Shown here one piece after another: positions 35,342-45,271 of a stretch of 64,000 nt of DNA (the first letter of the stretch is position 1; every line of letters begins with the position of its first letter). Origin of the DNA: Collimonas sp. OK242. Its GTDB lineage: Bacteria; Pseudomonadota; Gammaproteobacteria; Burkholderiales; Burkholderiaceae_D. The DNA is taken from NCBI RefSeq assembly GCF_900107095.1, contig NZ_FNOR01000002.1, positions 124,001 to 188,000 on the forward strand, read 5' to 3'. Made by a program: the position numbers and the translations under genes. The notes under the pieces were generated by a model. It ran no database searches, had not been told where the DNA came from, and saw only the letters and a list, made by a program, of their open reading frames with translations.

Positions 35342-36430
35342 ATGAAACTAAAGTCCGTAACCAGTATGTGCATGCTGTTCGCCAGCACAATCTGTCATGC
35401 ACAGAGCACATCCGTCCAAGTCTACGGCCGGATGAATGCAGCCGTCGAAGATTTTCACGACACTAGCGATGCGAAAGGTCAGAATTCAACGGTCTACCGC
35501 GTCTCAAACAATCGCTCTGTCCTTGGGTTCAAAGGAGATGAGGATTTGGGAGGCGGTCTGCAGGCAATTTTCCAGATTGAAGGAGCGGTATCTGTGGACA
35601 CGGGGGGCGGTGGCATTGCAACGCGTGACACCCGCGTGGGATTGCAGGGACCAAGGGGGACCTTGTTCGCAGGAAACTGGACCACCCCCTATAATTCGGC
35701 TACGTCTTCGCTCGATCCGTTTTATCCGACGACGGCTGGCTATATGAGCATTATGGGAAATGGTTCAGCATCCACGGCAGACAATGTCAGCGATACCTCT
35801 TCGTTTGATAGGCGTCAGCAGAATAGCTTGCACTACTGGACACCGGAGTGGCGCGGCTTTTCGGCGCAGATCGCCCACGGCTTTAATGAAGGAGTAGTGG
35901 TGGCGGGCGCCAAGCCATCCCTCACTTCCGCCGCATTCATCTATGAAAGCGGTCCGTATTATGTGACTCTTGCGCAGGAGCTTCATCACGAATACCAAGG
36001 CCCCGGACTTAGAGATGTCGGCACAAAAATTGCAATAGCCTACAAATTTGGAAATAGCCGCGTTTCGGCAATCGCTGAAAAACTGAGATATGAAACATTG
36101 ACCGGGGGACTGGAGCGGAAGTCTTACTACATATCTGCCACGCATCAGATAGAAAGGCATGTCTTGCGTTTCGGACTTGCGTTCGCGGACGATGTGACCG
36201 GCGCTTCAACCAAAAAAATCGGCTACATGAAGAAAGGCAAAGATACCGGAGCAATGCATGCGACGTTAGGCTACGACTATAATTTCTCCAAACGCACGAG
36301 CATTTTCGTCTATTACACGTACTTGAGAAATGAAAAAAACGGGATCTATGATATGGCAATAAATAGCCTGGGAGTCACACCTGGCGCAACGATTCAGGGC
36401 GCAGCTCTCGGGATGCGCCATTCTTTTTAA
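35342..36430 (+). CDS. Gram-negative outer-membrane porin
   Basis: A 362-residue porin of the Burkholderiales type. Signal peptide MKLKSVTSMCMLFASTICHA, then the first strand SVQVYGRMNAAVED; internal FKGDEDLGGGLQAIFQIEGA and TRDTRVGLQGPRGTLFAGNW are family hallmarks (porin loop L3 region). It ends in Phe, as outer-membrane barrels do. It forms trimeric pores for small solutes. It is monocistronic; the kinase gene starts about 96 bp later. Confidence 0.93.
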   Translation: MKLKSVTSMCMLFASTICHAQSTSVQVYGRMNAAVEDFHDTSDAKGQNSTVYRVSNNRSVLGFKGDEDLGGGLQAIFQIEGAVSVDTGGGGIATRDTRVGLQGPRGTLFAGNWTTPYNSATSSLDPFYPTTAGYMSIMGNGSASTADNVSDTSSFDRRQQNSLHYWTPEWRGFSAQIAHGFNEGVVVAGAKPSLTSAAFIYESGPYYVTLAQELHHEYQGPGLRDVGTKIAIAYKFGNSRVSAIAEKLRYETLTGGLERKSYYISATHQIERHVLRFGLAFADDVTGASTKKIGYMKKGKDTGAMHATLGYDYNFSKRTSIFVYYTYLRNEKNGIYDMAINSLGVTPGATIQGAALGMRHSF

Positions 36431-36526
36431 GAATTTAGCGTAACATTTACCCCCATATACGCGTTTGCCCAAGCGGGTCAAAAGAGACCGCTCTGGCCGC
36501 CGGCGTGCGTTTTTCGGGGATGGAAC

Positions 36527-39500
36527 ATGAGGGTAGAAGGAAAGTACGAGGCATTACCCTTCCGGTGGGTGGCTTTCAATGGGTATCAAAAATTTATAGC
36601 GGGTTGGGTTGTCGCATTAATGGCACTGCTATTGCAGCAGACTGCTTTCTCGGCTAGCCGTTCCTCATCGCAGGTTCCGCCAAATCCCATGACCGCCAGT
36701 AATGCCATCCCGATAGATATGCATCACACGAGCTGGACTGCAAAGGACGGGGCTCCCCCGGTCATTATCGCAATCGCTCAGACCTCTGATGGCTGGCTGT
36801 GGCTTGCGTCGCCTAGCGGTATTTTTCGATTTGACGGTGTTACTTTTGAACGCTTCCGCCCAAACGGAGTGCAGCTTATGTCCAGCAATGTCTGGGGCAT
36901 GCGCTTGCTGACATCGGGTTCACTCTGGTTCGGCTATGCGGGTGGCGGTTCCAGCGTCTGGAAAGACGGACATCTCCGCAACTTCGGCCTTGAAGAAGGA
37001 ATGTCAACGGCCACGGTCTACGATTTTGCTGAGGATGGCGCCGATAGGGTCTGGGCTGCGACAAGCCAGGGATTACGTGTTTTTGATGGTAAGCGTTGGC
37101 ATGAGCCGGCACAGCACTATCATGCGCCGGAAGGCTCATGCACGCTGTTGCAGGACAAAGATAGGAGTGTCTGGGCGCAGTGCGAATCCGGGGCATTCAG
37201 ATTGCCCCCGCAAGGACAAGCCTTCGTTCAGATGCCAGGTCCCGTGGGTATGGGGCGATTGGTTCAGGGGCCGGATATGACCGTATGGAGCGTAGGAGGT
37301 CCCAAAGGCGAGATTGTCGCTCTTAACAATGTAGGTGCGAAGGGGCCGAAACATGCATGGCCACAGCCTCGGGTAAGTGGAGGAACCATGCTGTTCGACC
37401 GAGACGCCGAACATCTATGGATTACCCGCGCAGACGGGTTGATCCGAGCTGGTACTGACGGAAGCAACGAGGTTTTTGGCGTCGTACATGGTCTTAGTGG
37501 CGCTATTCCAAATAGCATCCTGCAAGATAAAGAGGGCAATATTTGGGTCGGAACTGAGAACGGACTGGATCGTTTCAGGCGTAACGCACTTTCCGGTGTC
37601 GCATTGCCTCAAATTTATGGAGACAGCCCGGCACTTTCAGCCGGTGAAAATGGCGCTTTATGGGTCGGGAAAAAGCTTTTGGCCCAACCGACAAAAGAAG
37701 CATTTGCAAGTATTCCGCCGGAAAGTGGCGAAGATACCGTCACAGTGCTGTGGAAGGAAGCGCCTGACAGCTTGTGGATCGGGGCAGGAGAGAGCCTGTT
37801 TCATCAACGCGGATTAGTACAAGAACAAATTGCCCTGCCTAAGGAAGTCCGGTCTCCACGCATTCATGCCATTGTCCGTGATGCTGAAGGGGCATTGTGG
37901 ATAGCCGTGTCAAGGGCAGGAACTTATCGGCTACGGGATGGCGTATGGGAGGCTGGCGGCGGCTTCCCGGAACTAAGGCAGAAGGTTCTATGGATGCACG
38001 CAGATCGAGATGGTCGGATGTGGTTTGCATGTCGTGGCAATAAAGTGCTGATGCTCAACAGGGGAAAGCTGCAGCAATATGGCGCCGACGAAGGTCTTCA
38101 AGTTGGCACGCCTGTGCAGATCAGCGGTAACGGCAACGATATTTTGGTAAGTGGGGAAAACGGCCTGTTCCATTTTAACGGCCAGAAATTCACTTCCATT
38201 TTGGGTGTCGGCGATGAGAGCATGCTCGGCGTCTCAGGTATGCTGGAGTTCAATGGAGCGTTGTGGCTGAACGGCACAGCAGGCATCACCAGTATTGATA
38301 TGGATGAGTTGAGGCACGCGCAGAGAGACCCTGGATATCGCATACAGTTTCGTCGCCTTGACCATAAAGATGGAATGCGCGGCACGGCGACACAATACGA
38401 GCCGTTGCCGTCTGCGGTGGCTGGCAGTGATGGTGTTTTGTGGTTCAGTACGACAGCTGGCGTATTCTGGCTGAATCCCTCGAAGGTAATCAAGAATCTC
38501 CTTCCGCCACCAGTGTACGTTCGCGGCATCACCACAGAACATGCTGCCTTTCCATTTGTTGCAGGAACACCGGCGCGCTTGCCCCCGCATCCAGGCCGTA
38601 TCCAGATTGACTACACCGCATTGGGCTTGACTATGCCTGAGCGTATGCGATTCAGCTATCAGTTGGAAGGCGTGGATAGCGGTTGGCAAGACGCCGGTAC
38701 CAGCAGAACTGCGACATACACCGACCTGGGGCCGGGAGAATATCGATTCAAAGTAAGGGCCGCCAATAACGATGGCGTATGGAACGATGAGGCTGCAGTT
38801 ATGCCGTTCTATGTAATCCCTGCCTTTTATCAAACGCTATGGTTCCGAATACTAATGGCGATGTTAATCATCGCTATCCTTTGGGCGATCTATAATTTGC
38901 GCATGGCGCAGGTCGCGCGGCAGATACGCGCCCGCATCGAAGAGAGGCTCATGGAGCGTGAACGCATTGCGCGCGAATTACACGACACTTTGCTGCAGGG
39001 AATCCAGGCGATGATCCTGCGCGTTCATGCTGCAACGGCGCACGTTCCACCGCACGACCCGGTCCGTGAAAAAATAGACAGCGCGTTGGAGGGCGCAGAT
39101 ACCATGTTGCTGGAAGGACGAGAACGGGTGCACGACCTTCGCGCTCATGACCATTTCGGAGTTGGTGTAGCTGCTTCGATCAAGCTTAGCGGCGCGGCTT
39201 TGGCTAAGGAAAACGGCGTGCAGTTCGAATTCGTGGAATCGGCGCAACAGCGCGGCATCATGCCGTTTGTCGGGCATGAGTTGTACCGAATTGCGAATGA
39301 AGCGCTCACCAATGCTTTCCTTCACGCTCAGGCTACCCAGGTAAAGGTTGACGTGATGCATGAGCGAAAAGCCTTGATTCTGGTGGTGCGGGACAACGGA
39401 CGCGGCTTACCCGCGGAAGTGATGCGCTCGGGCCAGCTCGCAGGGCACTGGGGACTGCCCGGCATGCGCGAGCGTGCGAACAAGCTCGGCGCCACCTTGG

Positions 39501-39613
39501 TGTTAGAGTCTGAGCCAGGAAAGGGAACACTGCTACGGTTGAGTATCCCCGCCATAATGGCTTACAAGCCGTCGCCAAGCCGTTTTGGCTGGATCTTTCG
39601 CCGGACGACGTGA
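36527..39613 (+). CDS. two-component propeller sensor kinase (NarL-partner type)
   Basis: A 1028-residue membrane kinase. An N-terminal helix (about 25-45) is followed by a periplasmic region with about ten two-component propeller repeats (e.g. DGWLWLASPSGIFRFDG, DRVWAATSQGLRVFDG, GNIWVGTENGLDRFR), a Y_Y_Y domain (about 690-755; YQLEGVDSGWQDAG), a second helix (about 765-785), HisKA_3 with RIARELHDTLLQG, and HATPase (DNGRGLP, GHWGLPGMRERANKLG). Such kinases pair with NarL-type regulators; none is adjacent. The orphan regulator at 51664-52299 is a candidate. The ATG at 36527 follows GGGGATGG. Confidence 0.93.
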   Translation: MRVEGKYEALPFRWVAFNGYQKFIAGWVVALMALLLQQTAFSASRSSSQVPPNPMTASNAIPIDMHHTSWTAKDGAPPVIIAIAQTSDGWLWLASPSGIFRFDGVTFERFRPNGVQLMSSNVWGMRLLTSGSLWFGYAGGGSSVWKDGHLRNFGLEEGMSTATVYDFAEDGADRVWAATSQGLRVFDGKRWHEPAQHYHAPEGSCTLLQDKDRSVWAQCESGAFRLPPQGQAFVQMPGPVGMGRLVQGPDMTVWSVGGPKGEIVALNNVGAKGPKHAWPQPRVSGGTMLFDRDAEHLWITRADGLIRAGTDGSNEVFGVVHGLSGAIPNSILQDKEGNIWVGTENGLDRFRRNALSGVALPQIYGDSPALSAGENGALWVGKKLLAQPTKEAFASIPPESGEDTVTVLWKEAPDSLWIGAGESLFHQRGLVQEQIALPKEVRSPRIHAIVRDAEGALWIAVSRAGTYRLRDGVWEAGGGFPELRQKVLWMHADRDGRMWFACRGNKVLMLNRGKLQQYGADEGLQVGTPVQISGNGNDILVSGENGLFHFNGQKFTSILGVGDESMLGVSGMLEFNGALWLNGTAGITSIDMDELRHAQRDPGYRIQFRRLDHKDGMRGTATQYEPLPSAVAGSDGVLWFSTTAGVFWLNPSKVIKNLLPPPVYVRGITTEHAAFPFVAGTPARLPPHPGRIQIDYTALGLTMPERMRFSYQLEGVDSGWQDAGTSRTATYTDLGPGEYRFKVRAANNDGVWNDEAAVMPFYVIPAFYQTLWFRILMAMLIIAILWAIYNLRMAQVARQIRARIEERLMERERIARELHDTLLQGIQAMILRVHAATAHVPPHDPVREKIDSALEGADTMLLEGRERVHDLRAHDHFGVGVAASIKLSGAALAKENGVQFEFVESAQQRGIMPFVGHELYRIANEALTNAFLHAQATQVKVDVMHERKALILVVRDNGRGLPAEVMRSGQLAGHWGLPGMRERANKLGATLVLESEPGKGTLLRLSIPAIMAYKPSPSRFGWIFRRTT

Positions 39614-39659
39614 GCCGCCGCCCGGCGGTTCTGGCGGAAGAAGGCGGTTACTTGCTATG

Positions 39660-40064
39660 CTAGTTTTGCGGAGCAATGCCAACGAGTATTTGGCGCACAG
39701 CGCCGTGCGCCATCACGATGTCGGGGGAGTCGTGCAATAACGCGTTGTACTTGGCGCGAAATGCCATATCTCCCTTTTCGTTTGGTCCAATCAGCTCCTC
39801 TATTGCGGCACGAAATGCAAAAGCATCGGCAACACTGATGTCTTCCGGCTCATCAAGGCGTTCATCCATCTGCGCCATCAAACCTGATAATTTTTGCAAC
39901 CACGAAAAATGTGGGTGATTAACCACCAGATGCAGATGTTCCAGCGGGCTGCCGACGACGCCAAAGTGTTGAGTTTCAACTTGAATTAATTGCTTATGTA
40001 AGTCGCGCAGCACTCGGCCTAGAGCGGTCAGTTTTGCGCGTTGAGAAAGGTCTGCATCCATCAT
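39660..40064 (-). CDS. conserved hypothetical protein, alpha-helical
   Basis: A 134-residue soluble protein. It begins MMDADLSQRAKLTALGRVLR and includes LHKQLIQVETQHFGVVGSPL and VNHPHFSWLQKLSGLMAQMD. The pattern is mostly helical, with no signal peptide. AAAGGAG precedes the ATG at 40064. I do not recognise a function; it resembles small conserved helical proteins of Proteobacteria. It lies 144 bp after the lactamase-fold gene in the same direction. Confidence 0.65.
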   Translation of the reverse strand: MMDADLSQRAKLTALGRVLRDLHKQLIQVETQHFGVVGSPLEHLHLVVNHPHFSWLQKLSGLMAQMDERLDEPEDISVADAFAFRAAIEELIGPNEKGDMAFRAKYNALLHDSPDIVMAHGAVRQILVGIAPQN

Positions 40065-40123
40065 GAAACTCCTTTGAAATTGGCTAGTGATCTGGCTTTG
40101 CAACGAAAGCTGGCGCCATAGCT

Positions 40124-40174
40124 GAATGCTCAATTATGTTTTGCACTCATGTAATTTGCAATGATAGAGCATTC
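40124..40174. repeat. inverted repeat GAATGCTC / GAGCATTC
   Basis: 8-bp perfect arms at 40124-40131 and 40167-40174 in the gap before the hypothetical gene (leftward). They enclose two TTTGCA words. Possible operator or weak hairpin; no T-tract. Confidence 0.3.
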
Positions 40175-40208
40175 TGTTTGATTTCTAATTTGGCGGTTTG
40201 TCTATAGA

Positions 40209-41192
40209 CTATTTTCCGGGGGCACCCTCGTAGTTCACCGGGATCCAGTCATATGTATGCTTGTTTTTACGTATGCGACCCAACCCCGGAAATGCGATAT
40301 GGGCAGCGCCAACGATGTAGTGTTTCTTGGCAGCGAGGTCTAATAGTTCGCGACGATAGCGCTGCGCTGACAACGGATTGTTGTCGTATTCAACTGAAGC
40401 CTTAGGGTTTTGTAATTGAATAGGCGCCACATGAATGATGTCCCCCCAAACCAGCAGAGCGTTCGACTGGCTTTCGACCAGAAAACTGGTATGTCCCGGC
40501 GTATGTCCAGGTGTTGCCATTGATGTTATGCCAGGTATAAGTTGTTCATTCGCAGAAAATGTCTTGAAGCGCCCAGCCTTGATATAAGGCGCGACCGATA
40601 CAATCGCGCTGTCGAAGAATGTACTGAGGAATTCCGGTGCGGTGGCTTTGTTTGCAGGTGTAAGCCAGTAATCCGCATCAGTTGCCGACACTCTGAGGAC
40701 GGCATTGGGAAAGGCCATCTTCCCATCAAGAAAAATGCCGCCGACATGGTCCTTATGAAGATGGGTCAGATACACTTCATCGACCTGCTCCGGCTGATAT
40801 CCCGCGGCGCGAAGATTCGCCAGCAAATGTCCGCAGCAATCGCCATACAGCGTGCCGGCTCCTGTATCTATAAGAATCAACTTTGGTCCGGTATTGATCA
40901 AGAATGCATTGATCGAACCTTGAACCGGAGCCGTCAAACCATCACGGGACAAGTCGCGTGCAATTTCTTCTTTCGAGACCTCAATCATGACTTTATCGAT
41001 AGGGAAAGGATGGGTACCGTCAAGCAAAGTGGTAATCTCAAAATCACCCAGCGTCATTCGATAAAATCCCTGGCCTTGGGTACGCACCTGTGGCGCGGCG
41101 GCATTTGCCGGCAAAGGCGCCATGGCAAGAATCCATAGGAACAAGGCTATGAAATTCATGATTCCGGTGTGAGAATAATTTTTGGTGTGCAT
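40209..41192 (-). CDS. periplasmic metallo-beta-lactamase-fold hydrolase, methyl-parathion-hydrolase-like (1)
   Basis: A 327-residue enzyme with a Sec signal peptide ending about ANA-AAPQ. The dinuclear metal motif is HLHKDHVGG; further ligands are His in MATPGHTPGHTSF, Asp in LLVWGDIIHV and His in VGAAHIAFPG. It follows the layout of methyl parathion hydrolase (GFYRMTLGDFEITTLLDGTH, LINTGPKLILIDTGAGTLYG). The insert YGDCCGHLL carries two Cys absent from its paralogue at 53761-54741. It starts 43 bp after the molybdenum hydroxylase large subunit, so it belongs to that operon. Substrate: a lactone, ester or phosphotriester, undetermined. Confidence 0.85.
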   Translation of the reverse strand: MHTKNYSHTGIMNFIALFLWILAMAPLPANAAAPQVRTQGQGFYRMTLGDFEITTLLDGTHPFPIDKVMIEVSKEEIARDLSRDGLTAPVQGSINAFLINTGPKLILIDTGAGTLYGDCCGHLLANLRAAGYQPEQVDEVYLTHLHKDHVGGIFLDGKMAFPNAVLRVSATDADYWLTPANKATAPEFLSTFFDSAIVSVAPYIKAGRFKTFSANEQLIPGITSMATPGHTPGHTSFLVESQSNALLVWGDIIHVAPIQLQNPKASVEYDNNPLSAQRYRRELLDLAAKKHYIVGAAHIAFPGLGRIRKNKHTYDWIPVNYEGAPGK

Positions 41193-41235
41193 AATTTTCT
41201 TCTTTAGAAAACCTTCCCTGTACAACACTTGAAAT

Positions 41236-43464
41236 TCATGAACGCAACTGCGGCCCGGCCAATGGCAAATTGCGTAAGCGCTTGCCTGTCGCCTGCGCCA
41301 GGGCGTTGGCCAATGCTCCCGCCATTGGCCCCTGAGCAGCTTCGGCTACCCCGAGAAATGGCAAGCCAGGCCGGTCCAACAGGTGCACCTCTACCTTGGC
41401 CGGCACCTGGGAGAACCGCATGATCGGATAGCTGGACCAGTCAATGCTTTTGATGCCATCGGTCGAAAACTGCAATTGCTCATACAAGGTCCAGCTCGCC
41501 GATTGCAATATGCCGCCCTCAATCTGATTTTTTACGCCGTCCGGATTGACGATCTGGCCGCAGTCGACAGCAGCGACCACACGCAGAATATTCACTTTTC
41601 CCGTGTCTGGCTGCACCTCCAGCTCCAGGGCTATGGCTACATACGCCATCAGGTTTTTGTACTGGCCAAAGGCAAAACCAGTGCCGCGATTACGTTTCTT
41701 TTCCCGATGTTCCCAGCCAAACTCCCTGGCCGCTGCATGTACGACATCTAACGCGCGCGTATCGGTCAGGTGGCGCAGGCGGAATTCCACCGGATCCGTG
41801 GCGGCCATGGCCGACAGTTCATCCATCGTGCTTTCGATGGAGAAGATGTTGATATGTGCCCCGAGTGAGCGCATGGCAGAAGTGCGCAAAGGCGTGCGGG
41901 GTAAAAAATGGTTGGTGATGCGCGCGTTCGGTATTGCGTACAAGGGGAGTGCATTGCGGTCGCCGCCTCCTTCCGGCTGTAACATCGGCAGGGACGGACT
42001 CGGAATGAGCGGATTCGACAGTAGCCAGCCTGGGACTAGCTTTCCCGCATTTCCCGGGCGTTCGTTGTGCGAGCCGCTCCATAATTCGTAGTGCCAGTGC
42101 GAGATACGGCCGGTGTTATCCAATCCCGCTTCGATCTCGGTGATCATCGCCGGAGCAAACGGTTCCCATTGATTTTCCTGGTCGCGCATCAACTGCACCC
42201 GCACCGGCCTTCCCGGCATTGCGCGGGCAATCAGGACCGCGTCTGCGGCGACGTCATCGGCGCCGTTTTGGCCGTAGCATCCGGAGCCTTCGGTATGGAT
42301 GCAGCGAACCTGTTCGTCGGGCATATCCAACAGTTCCGCTAGCGCATGGCGTAACGGGAAAACTCCCTGGGTATGTGTCCAGACCGTCATTTGGCCGCCC
42401 TCCAGCAGCGCCAGCGCACAGGACGGCCCGATCGATCCATGCATGAGGTACTGTTTCGTATATCTGGCCTTGAACGAGCGCGCTTGCGGAGTTTTCATGT
42501 TGCCCTCATTGAGGATAACGATGTCCTCTGCAGGCAATGCCTGCAAGGTTGCATGGATGGTTTGCGGGTTCGGCAGATTGCCGCCGCCATCCCATCGTGC
42601 GCTGATTGTCAGGGCGCGCATTGCCGTTATGGCGCTCCATTCGTCCGAGGCCACTGCCGCGAGATAGCTGCCATCGCGTATCACTTTCAGTACGCCTGGC
42701 AGGCGCTCCGCGGCAGCGATATCGACCGATGTCAGGCGAGCGCCCTGTACTGGCGGGCGAATCACTCTCGCATGCACCATTTTTGGCGGTCGAAGATCGT
42801 GCACGTAGCTGGCGCCGCCGGTTAGCTTGTTAGGAATGTCGAGGCGATGGACCGGATGGCCAATTAGTCGGTAACTGTCAGGTGGTTTTAACTGGGACGA
42901 GGAATTCGCCTGCCGGTGCAGATCAATGCCGGTGATGGCTGTGCCGTAGTCGATGCTACGTCCATCCTGGCTTGTTATTCTTCCGTCACGGATGGCGAGA
43001 CTGCTGACGCTGGCATTCAGTTTTGCGGCAGCCCCCTCCAGTAGCAATGCGCGAACCTGGGCTGCCGCGTAGAATAGGGCGGTGCCACTATCCGGTATGG
43101 TATGGCTGCCTGCTGTAAAGCCTTCGTTTGGCGTTAAACCAGTGTCGCCGGCAATAAAGAAAATGCTTGAAGGCTTAAGCTCAAGCTGTTCCGCCGCAAT
43201 TTGCAGCAGGGCGGTTCGGACGCCAGTACCCAGTTCGACCTTGCCGCTGCAAACAGTCACTTTTCCATCTCGTTCGATCTTGATCCATGCATCCAGCCAT
43301 GGCGTGCTTTTCAGACTTCCGGGCAAATTTTTATTTAAAATCTGTGGCAACCCCATCGCGTTCAGTTCGGATCGCGCTTGTTTTGGGAATAAAGAAAATG
43401 CGACGATTAACGCGCTTCCTTTAAGAAAAGTGCGACGCGTGAAATTTGTCGATGCATCACCCAC
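41236..43464 (-). CDS. periplasmic molybdenum hydroxylase large subunit (IorB/aldehyde-oxidase type)
   Basis: A 742-residue molybdopterin-binding subunit. A Tat signal is seen (FTRRTFLKGSALIVAFSLFP). The split xanthine-dehydrogenase fold of the isoquinoline 1-oxidoreductase beta group follows: VELGTGVRTALLQIAAEQL, GGASYVHDLRPPKMVHARVI, LRTSAMRSLGAHINIFSIES, and VAAVDCGQIVNPDGVKNQIE with following EGG. It hydroxylates aldehydes or N-heterocycles, passing electrons through the 2Fe-2S subunit to cytochrome c. The GTG start at 43464 has AAGGAGG eight bases upstream and begins 1 nt after the small-subunit stop. Confidence 0.9.
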   Translation of the reverse strand: MGDASTNFTRRTFLKGSALIVAFSLFPKQARSELNAMGLPQILNKNLPGSLKSTPWLDAWIKIERDGKVTVCSGKVELGTGVRTALLQIAAEQLELKPSSIFFIAGDTGLTPNEGFTAGSHTIPDSGTALFYAAAQVRALLLEGAAAKLNASVSSLAIRDGRITSQDGRSIDYGTAITGIDLHRQANSSSQLKPPDSYRLIGHPVHRLDIPNKLTGGASYVHDLRPPKMVHARVIRPPVQGARLTSVDIAAAERLPGVLKVIRDGSYLAAVASDEWSAITAMRALTISARWDGGGNLPNPQTIHATLQALPAEDIVILNEGNMKTPQARSFKARYTKQYLMHGSIGPSCALALLEGGQMTVWTHTQGVFPLRHALAELLDMPDEQVRCIHTEGSGCYGQNGADDVAADAVLIARAMPGRPVRVQLMRDQENQWEPFAPAMITEIEAGLDNTGRISHWHYELWSGSHNERPGNAGKLVPGWLLSNPLIPSPSLPMLQPEGGGDRNALPLYAIPNARITNHFLPRTPLRTSAMRSLGAHINIFSIESTMDELSAMAATDPVEFRLRHLTDTRALDVVHAAAREFGWEHREKKRNRGTGFAFGQYKNLMAYVAIALELEVQPDTGKVNILRVVAAVDCGQIVNPDGVKNQIEGGILQSASWTLYEQLQFSTDGIKSIDWSSYPIMRFSQVPAKVEVHLLDRPGLPFLGVAEAAQGPMAGALANALAQATGKRLRNLPLAGPQLRS

Positions 43465-43465
43465 G

Positions 43466-43951
43466 TCAGCCTCCTTTCCTTGTTTGCTGAAGGCTACCTG
43501 CCGCCGCAACTTCGCGTATCGCGGCTAAAATCCGCATATGCGTCCCGCATCGGCACAGATTGGGCTCCATGTGTGCCCGGATCTGTTCGTCGGTGGGGGC
43601 GGTGTTTCGTTCAAGCAGGGCTTGCGCCCGCATTACCATTCCTGCGATGCAATAGCCGCATTGAGCCGCCTGGTGTTTGATGAAGGCTGCTTGCAAGGCC
43701 CCTGGCGCCGCTGCCGAACCTAAGCTTTCGATGGTGCGGACATGACGTCCCACGGCCGCGCCGAGCGGAGTCAGGCAGGAAAAAACGGGTTTATCATCCA
43801 ACAAGACAGTGCACGCGCCACATTGGCCCAAGCCGCATCCGAATTTTGCGCCGTTAAGGTTTAATTCATCGCGCAATACATATAGCAATGGCGTCGACGT
43901 TGCGGACGCTACAGTTTTAACGACGCCGTTGAGGTGTATCTGGGTAGTCAT
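43466..43951 (-). CDS. 2Fe-2S small subunit of molybdenum hydroxylase
   Basis: A 161-residue protein with the two clusters of the family: the plant-type ferredoxin motif in FGCGLGQCGACTVLLDD with a later Cys (PVFSC), and the helical-domain motif CGYC...CRCG. It has no signal peptide and would be exported as a complex with the Tat-tagged large subunit. The ATG at 43951 overlaps the cytochrome stop (ATGA). Confidence 0.95.
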   Translation of the reverse strand: MTTQIHLNGVVKTVASATSTPLLYVLRDELNLNGAKFGCGLGQCGACTVLLDDKPVFSCLTPLGAAVGRHVRTIESLGSAAAPGALQAAFIKHQAAQCGYCIAGMVMRAQALLERNTAPTDEQIRAHMEPNLCRCGTHMRILAAIREVAAAGSLQQTRKGG

Positions 43952-45204
43952 GGCAGCATTTCCTTGCGGGCATGGGTGATGTTCTGCGGTAGATTTTGCC
44001 ATGGCGGGCGCTGGCCGATCTCAACGCGAACAAATTGCGCGACGCTCGCAATTTGTTCGTCGGTCAGGACGTCTGCGAAAGGCGGCATGTAAATGCCGCT
44101 ATGTGGAACTGTCCATGGCACACCACCAAGCACGGTTTGAATAAGATTGACAGGAGTGTCGGCGGTGACTGAACGGCTTAGCGTCAGGGAAGGGCGCCGA
44201 GCTATCATAGACATCGGGGCTGAGGCGCTATGGCAGGAAGCACATGCAGCGGCGAACAGATCAGCTCCCTGTTGAGGTAACCGCTGGCCAGAAGCAGTCT
44301 GCTGCTGAGACGGAGCAGCAGCAACCTGTATCGACATGACATATTTTGCGATAGCCGCGACATCAGCCTGGGAGGCATCGGCCAAACGATCGGTGACTGG
44401 GCGCATAGGTCCTTTTGCAGCTCCGTGCTGCGCGGATATTCCGGTGCGCAGATAGGTTTCCAGCTGCTCCGCCGTCCAGGGAGTTCTGCCATGGGCTAGC
44501 GCGGTCAGCGCCGGCGCTTCCCAAGCGTCGACAGAACCACCTCCAAGCGCGGGTTTTGCCTCGCCGCCGATGACGTTGAGTGCGCTATGGCAGGAGGCGC
44601 AATGACCAAGGCTGTTGACCAGATAACGGCCCCGTTCTATCTGCAGGTCAGCGGCAGGCGTTATTGGACGTTCTCCCGGCTGTAAATAGAGTAAATTCCA
44701 GAATGCCAGCATGGGACGGAAACGTAACGGAAGCAGAAGTTCATTATCAGGTGGCATATAACTGACGGGCGTACGGCTCATCAGATAGTGATACGCAGCC
44801 TCAATATCCGTATCGCTCATTTGCGTATAGTGGATATATGGAAATGCCGGATAGAGAAGATGGCCGTCGCGGGAAACGCCATGTCGTATTGCACGCCTAA
44901 ACGCTTCCAATGACCAGTTTCCGATTCCCGTATCTGGATCGGGCGTAATGTTAGTTGTGTAGATGGTGCCAAACGGTGTCCGGAGCGGCAGGCCGCCGGC
45001 ATAAGGCTCGCCCGCCTTTGATGTGTGGCATACCATGCAGTCGCCGAGCGCGACAACCTGCTTCCCGCGAAGTATGAGCTGCGGATCTTGTCCGGCAGTA
45101 GCCGCTCTGCCGACGGCGGAAATCGCAGGTTGCCATGCCCATATCAAAGCAGCCGTAGCGCATATCGCGACGACGATAATCAAGCTCGCAATTTTTGTTT
45201 TCAT
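43948..45204 (-). CDS. tri-haem membrane-anchored cytochrome c, partner of the molybdenum hydroxylase
   Basis: A 418-residue protein with an N-terminal hydrophobic anchor/signal (about 5-30) and three CxxCH haem sites: CMVCH, CASCH and CASCH. It matches the cytochrome subunits of membrane alcohol/aldehyde dehydrogenases. It accepts electrons from the 2Fe-2S subunit for the respiratory chain. First gene of the four-gene operon; the ATG at 45204 has AGG four bases upstream. Confidence 0.93.
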   Translation of the reverse strand: MKTKIASLIIVVAICATAALIWAWQPAISAVGRAATAGQDPQLILRGKQVVALGDCMVCHTSKAGEPYAGGLPLRTPFGTIYTTNITPDPDTGIGNWSLEAFRRAIRHGVSRDGHLLYPAFPYIHYTQMSDTDIEAAYHYLMSRTPVSYMPPDNELLLPLRFRPMLAFWNLLYLQPGERPITPAADLQIERGRYLVNSLGHCASCHSALNVIGGEAKPALGGGSVDAWEAPALTALAHGRTPWTAEQLETYLRTGISAQHGAAKGPMRPVTDRLADASQADVAAIAKYVMSIQVAAAPSQQQTASGQRLPQQGADLFAAACASCHSASAPMSMIARRPSLTLSRSVTADTPVNLIQTVLGGVPWTVPHSGIYMPPFADVLTDEQIASVAQFVRVEIGQRPPWQNLPQNITHARKEMLP

Positions 45205-45271
45205 GGACCTGATCAGCATCTATGGATTTGGCAGGAAAGGATCATTTGGCGGGTCATCGCAGAGTGCGTGT

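Noticed and set aside
39615-39628. CCGCCGCCCGGCGG stem after the propeller kinase
   Set aside because: The loop is too short (2 nt) and no T-tract follows; probably GC-rich sequence by chance.
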